In this document: piece after piece, positions 6,302 to 8,841 of the stretch
Position numbering within the stretch: the stretch's first letter is position 1
How the letters are laid out: every line of letters starts with the position of its first letter
DNA from: Alphaproteobacteria bacterium
GTDB lineage: Bacteria; Pseudomonadota; Alphaproteobacteria; UBA8366; JADFVY01
DNA length: 8,841 nt
NCBI GenBank assembly: GCA_029881615.1
Contig: JAOUMF010000047.1
Coordinates: 1 to 8,841 of the forward strand
Direction: 5' to 3'
The notes under the pieces: model-generated
What the model saw: only the letters and a program-made list of their open reading frames with translations
Database searches by the model: none
What the model was told of the DNA's origin: nothing
Position numbers and translations under genes: made by a program

Positions 6302-7783
6302 ATGGACACCACAAAGGGGAATTCCGCCGTGATACCCACCACCAATCCATTCGACGACGACCATCTGCGCGAGGAATGCGCGGTCTTCGGCGTTTATGGC
6401 CATGACGACGCCGCGGCCCATGTGGCGCTTGGCCTGCATGCCCTGCAACATCGTGGTCAGGAGGCCGCCGGCATCGTCGCTTTTGACGGTCGCCAGTTCC
6501 ACGCCCACCGCGGGCTGGGCCTGGTCAGCGATATTTTCGCCGACAGCAACGTCATCGACCGGCTGCAGGGCTCGGCCGCGGTCGGCCACACCCGTTATTC
6601 AACGACCGGCGAGACCCTGCTGCGCAATGTCCAGCCACTGTTCGCGGAATTCGAATTCGGCGGCATGGCGATCGCCCATAACGGCAACCTGACCAATGCG
6701 CGCACGCTGCGCCAGGACCTGATCCGTCACGGCGCTATCTTCCAGTCGACCACCGACACGGAAATATTCAACCACCTGGTCGCCAACGGGCGCGGTGACA
6801 TGCTGGAACGGGTCAACCAGGCACTGAAAACGGTTGAAGGGGCATTTTCGCTGATCCAGCTGACCAAGGACGGCCTGATTGGCGTACGTGATCCGCTGGG
6901 CGTACGGCCGTTGCAGCTGGGCAAGCTGGACGGCGCCTGGATGCTGGCTTCGGAAAGCTGCGCCTTCGACATTATCGGCGCCGAATTCGTGCGCGATATC
7001 TTGCCCGGCGAACTGGTCGTCATCAATGACGACGGCGTGCATAGCCACCGTATTTCGCTTACCGCGAAACCGCGCTTCTGTATCTTCGAATATATCTATT
7101 TCGCCCGGCCCGACAGTGTTCTCGAGGGCAAGTCGGTCTATGCGGCGCGCAAGGAAATCGGCGCCGAACTGGCCCGCGAATCCCACATCGAGGCCGACCT
7201 GGTGATCCCGGTGCCCGATTCCGGCGTGCCGGCGGCGCTGGGCTATGCGCAGGAATCCGGCATACCGTTCGAGCTGGGCATCATCCGCAACCATTATGTG
7301 GGCCGCACCTTCATCGAGCCGACCGACGAAATCCGGCATCTTGGCGTCAAACTGAAGCACAACGCCAACGCCGGCCTGATCGCCGGCAAAAGGGTGATCC
7401 TGGTGGACGATTCCATCGTGCGCGGCACCACGTCCAAGAAGATCGTCGAGATGGTGCGCAATGCAGGCGCGGCGGAAGTGCATATGCGAATATCAAGTCC
7501 CCCCACCGCCTATTCCTGCTTCTATGGCGTCGATACGCCGGAACGCGAAAAGCTGCTGGCCGCCAATCTGGAGGTCGAGGCCATCCGCGAGCAGATCGGC
7601 GTCGACAGCCTGGCCTATATCTCGCTGGACGGTCTCTATAAGGCGGTCGGCGAGGAAAGCCGCAACAGCGCGGCCCCGCAATATTGCGACGCCTGTTTTT
7701 CCGGCGATTATCCGATCGCGCTGAAAGACCAGATGGAGGGCGACGAGCCGCCGCAACTGTCGCTGCTGGCGGAGCTGGGCTAA
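6302..7783 (+). CDS. purF: Amidophosphoribosyltransferase (glutamine PRPP amidotransferase)
   Basis: PurF makes 5-phosphoribosylamine from PRPP and glutamine, the committed step of de novo purine synthesis. The N-terminal Ntn glutaminase domain has REECAVFGVYGH, whose Cys (residue 26 from the first ATG) becomes the N-terminal nucleophile after propeptide removal. The C-terminal phosphoribosyltransferase domain has the PRPP loop VILVDDSIVRGTT starting at residue 365 (Asp369, Asp370). Cys260, Cys406, Cys462 and Cys465 match the spacing of the 4Fe-4S ligands in the B. subtilis enzyme (236, 382, 437, 440 in the mature form), so this is the cluster-containing class, unlike E. coli PurF. The ATG at 6302 gives 493 residues but lacks a ribosome binding site. 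The in-frame GTG at 6329 has AGGGGA 8 bases upstream and gives 484 residues with a 16-residue propeptide, and may be the true start. cvpA ends 18 bases before the ATG. The stop TAA overlaps the next ATG by 1 base. Confidence 0.97.
   Translation: MDTTKGNSAVIPTTNPFDDDHLREECAVFGVYGHDDAAAHVALGLHALQHRGQEAAGIVAFDGRQFHAHRGLGLVSDIFADSNVIDRLQGSAAVGHTRYSTTGETLLRNVQPLFAEFEFGGMAIAHNGNLTNARTLRQDLIRHGAIFQSTTDTEIFNHLVANGRGDMLERVNQALKTVEGAFSLIQLTKDGLIGVRDPLGVRPLQLGKLDGAWMLASESCAFDIIGAEFVRDILPGELVVINDDGVHSHRISLTAKPRFCIFEYIYFARPDSVLEGKSVYAARKEIGAELARESHIEADLVIPVPDSGVPAALGYAQESGIPFELGIIRNHYVGRTFIEPTDEIRHLGVKLKHNANAGLIAGKRVILVDDSIVRGTTSKKIVEMVRNAGAAEVHMRISSPPTAYSCFYGVDTPEREKLLAANLEVEAIREQIGVDSLAYISLDGLYKAVGEESRNSAAPQYCDACFSGDYPIALKDQMEGDEPPQLSLLAELG
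6315..6320 (+). promoter_or_regulatory. Likely ribosome binding site for purF at GTG 6329
   Basis: AGGGGA is 8 bases before the in-frame GTG at 6329 and 13 bases downstream of the ATG at 6302. The ATG has no comparable sequence ahead of it. This favours the GTG as the used start. Confidence 0.6.
7771..7774 (+). promoter_or_regulatory. Ribosome binding site for the SDR gene
   Basis: GGAG lies 8 bases before ATG 7783, within the last codons of purF. It supports this start and reinitiation after the overlapping purF stop (TAATG). Confidence 0.55.
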
Positions 7784-8493
7784 TGACGGAAAAATTGCTT
7801 GAAGGCCGGGTGGCGCTGATCACCGGGGCCAGCCGCGGCATTGGCGCGGCGGTCGCCAGACTATTCGCATCCCATGGCGCGCATATCGTGGCCGTGGCCC
7901 GCACCGTCGGCGGGCTGGAGGAACTGGACGACGCCATCGCGTCGGCCGGCGGCACCGCGACACTGGTGCCCCAGGATCTGGCCGACCTCGACGCCATCGA
8001 CCGGCTGGGCGCCGCGCTGCATGAACGCTACGGCAAGCTGGATATCCTGGTTGCCAATGCCGGGGTGCTGGGCGTGCTATCGCCCATCGCCCATGTCGAT
8101 CCAAAGGTCTGGGACGAGACCATGCTGCTGAACGTTACCGTGAACTATCGGCTGATCCGAAGCATGGACCCGCTGCTGCGTCAGTCGGACGCCGGCCGGG
8201 CGATCTTCGTCACTTCCGGGGCGGCCAAGGCGCCGCGCGCATACTGGGGGCCCTACGGCACCTCCAAGGCGGCGCTGGATTACATGGTCGGCACCTGGGC
8301 GCAAGAAGTCGAGAAAACCAGCATCCGCGTGAACCTGCTAAACCCCGGCGCCACGCGAACCGGCATGCGCGCCGCCGCAATGCCCGGCGAGGATCCGGCA
8401 ACCCTGCCCACCCCCGAGGACATCGCCCCGGCCTTCCTGGATCTCGCCAGTCCAGCCTGTACAAGGCACGGCGAAATCGTCAACGCACAGTAG
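7783..8493 (+). CDS. SDR family NAD(P)-dependent oxidoreductase, substrate unknown
   Basis: This is a classical short-chain dehydrogenase/reductase of 236 residues with a single Rossmann fold, probably cytoplasmic. Visible motifs are the cofactor glycine motif TGASRGIG (14-21), NAG (92-94), and the catalytic tetrad Asn117, Ser145, Tyr158 and Lys162 (YGTSK). The segment NPGATRTGMRA follows the active site as in active family members, so nothing suggests loss of activity. Arg18 in the glycine motif and the AVART segment after beta strand 2 are compatible with NADP(H), but I cannot decide the cofactor. The start ATG 7783 overlaps the purF stop by 1 base and has GGAG 8 bases upstream; the frame stays open further upstream only within purF. 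From memory, closely similar SDRs sit after purF in other alphaproteobacteria, and they recall E. coli YciK, also uncharacterised. No substrate can be named. The gene ends 6 bases from the stop of a convergent gene. Confidence 0.9.
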   Translation: MTEKLLEGRVALITGASRGIGAAVARLFASHGAHIVAVARTVGGLEELDDAIASAGGTATLVPQDLADLDAIDRLGAALHERYGKLDILVANAGVLGVLSPIAHVDPKVWDETMLLNVTVNYRLIRSMDPLLRQSDAGRAIFVTSGAAKAPRAYWGPYGTSKAALDYMVGTWAQEVEKTSIRVNLLNPGATRTGMRAAAMPGEDPATLPTPEDIAPAFLDLASPACTRHGEIVNAQ

Positions 8494-8499
8494 GTTCCT

Positions 8500-8841
8500 T
8501 CATCCGCCGCCGCTGGCGATTTCCTGAAGCTGGGCACGGAGAATTTCGTTATCGGCTTCCAGCGTGGCGAGGCGGGTGGCGACGATATCGCGAATCGAAA
8601 CGATCGTCAGCGGACGATCACCGTCAAGCACAGGCAAATGGCGAATACGGTGCTGTATCATCAGCGCGGCGGCGTCGCGTACATCCGTCTCGGGCATGCA
8701 GCCTATGACATTGGCAGTCATCAGTTCGGCGACATCTATGCCAAGAACCGCCGCACCGGACTGATGCAACCCCCGCGCTAGATCGCGCTCGGAAACGATG
8801 CCAGCCATGGTCCCGTTTTCGTCAACCACGGCGACCGCGCC
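8500..8841 (-). CDS. CBS domain-pair protein (5' end cut by window edge)
   Basis: The visible 113 residues hold the end of one CBS domain (AVAVVDENGTMAGIVSERDL) and a complete second one (from VAELMTANVIGCMPETDV to TIVSIRDIVATRL), then a short charged helix ATLEADNEILRAQLQEI that could form a coiled coil, and a Gly-rich end. CBS pairs usually bind adenine nucleotides or S-adenosylmethionine and act as energy or ligand sensors. Small stand-alone CBS proteins of about 140 residues with this layout are common in alphaproteobacteria. The GTG at 8829 is internal, since the frame continues to the window edge with residues typical of a CBS strand; about 25 to 30 residues are probably missing. It is the only gene on the - strand and converges with the SDR gene, so it is not in the same operon. 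Its partner and ligand are unknown. Confidence 0.88.
   Translation of the reverse strand, partial: GAVAVVDENGTMAGIVSERDLARGLHQSGAAVLGIDVAELMTANVIGCMPETDVRDAAALMIQHRIRHLPVLDGDRPLTIVSIRDIVATRLATLEADNEILRAQLQEIASGGG

Noticed and set aside
6648..6659. 12-base palindrome GAATTCGAATTC inside purF.
   Set aside because: About two such sites are expected by chance in a window of this size, and it encodes conserved PurF residues.
6599..7483. Open frame of 294 codons on the - strand opposite purF.
   Set aside because: Same reason: it lies entirely within purF and shows no domain, ribosome binding site or family resemblance.

Overview
The window is a gene-dense stretch of bacterial core genome. It is GC-rich (about 60 percent by eye), with strong G/C preference at third codon positions. 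Gene order, the alphaproteobacterial-style insertions in DnaB, the AccB-free placement of an MlaE/MlaF pair, and the purF–SDR linkage all suggest an alphaproteobacterium. I cannot place it below class level from the sequence alone. There are eight genes on the + strand (the first cut by the left edge) and one on the - strand (cut by the right edge). No tRNA, rRNA, insertion sequence, integrase, CRISPR array or phage gene is visible, and no gene-free stretch exceeds about 45 bases.

Layout, left to right: (1) the 3' portion of dnaB, the replicative helicase; (2) alr, alanine racemase, which makes D-alanine for peptidoglycan; (3, 4) mlaE and mlaF, the permease and ATPase of an Mla-type phospholipid transporter of the envelope; (5) radA, a DNA recombination and branch-migration ATPase; (6) cvpA, a membrane protein with a long acidic tail; (7) purF, the first committed enzyme of purine synthesis, of the class with a propeptide and a 4Fe-4S cluster; (8) a short-chain dehydrogenase/reductase of unknown substrate; (9) on the opposite strand, the end of a CBS-pair protein, whose stop codon lies 6 bases from the SDR stop.

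Four junctions overlap by 1 to 4 bases (alr/mlaE, mlaE/mlaF, radA/cvpA, purF/SDR). The other + strand gaps are only 34, 43 and 18 to 45 bases, and no convincing terminator is visible inside them. The simplest reading is one or two long transcripts running left to right, with translational coupling at the overlaps. The genes belong to different processes (replication, cell wall, outer-membrane lipid, recombination, purine synthesis), so the cluster looks like a conserved housekeeping neighbourhood and not a single pathway.

I found no sign of an undescribed defence system, mobile element or other new biological system. The points worth a second look are modest: an MlaE/MlaF pair without its partner genes, a perfect 16-base palindrome just before the cvpA ribosome binding site, the CvpA tail, the choice of PurF start, the SDR of unknown function, and the very tight convergent gene ends on the right.
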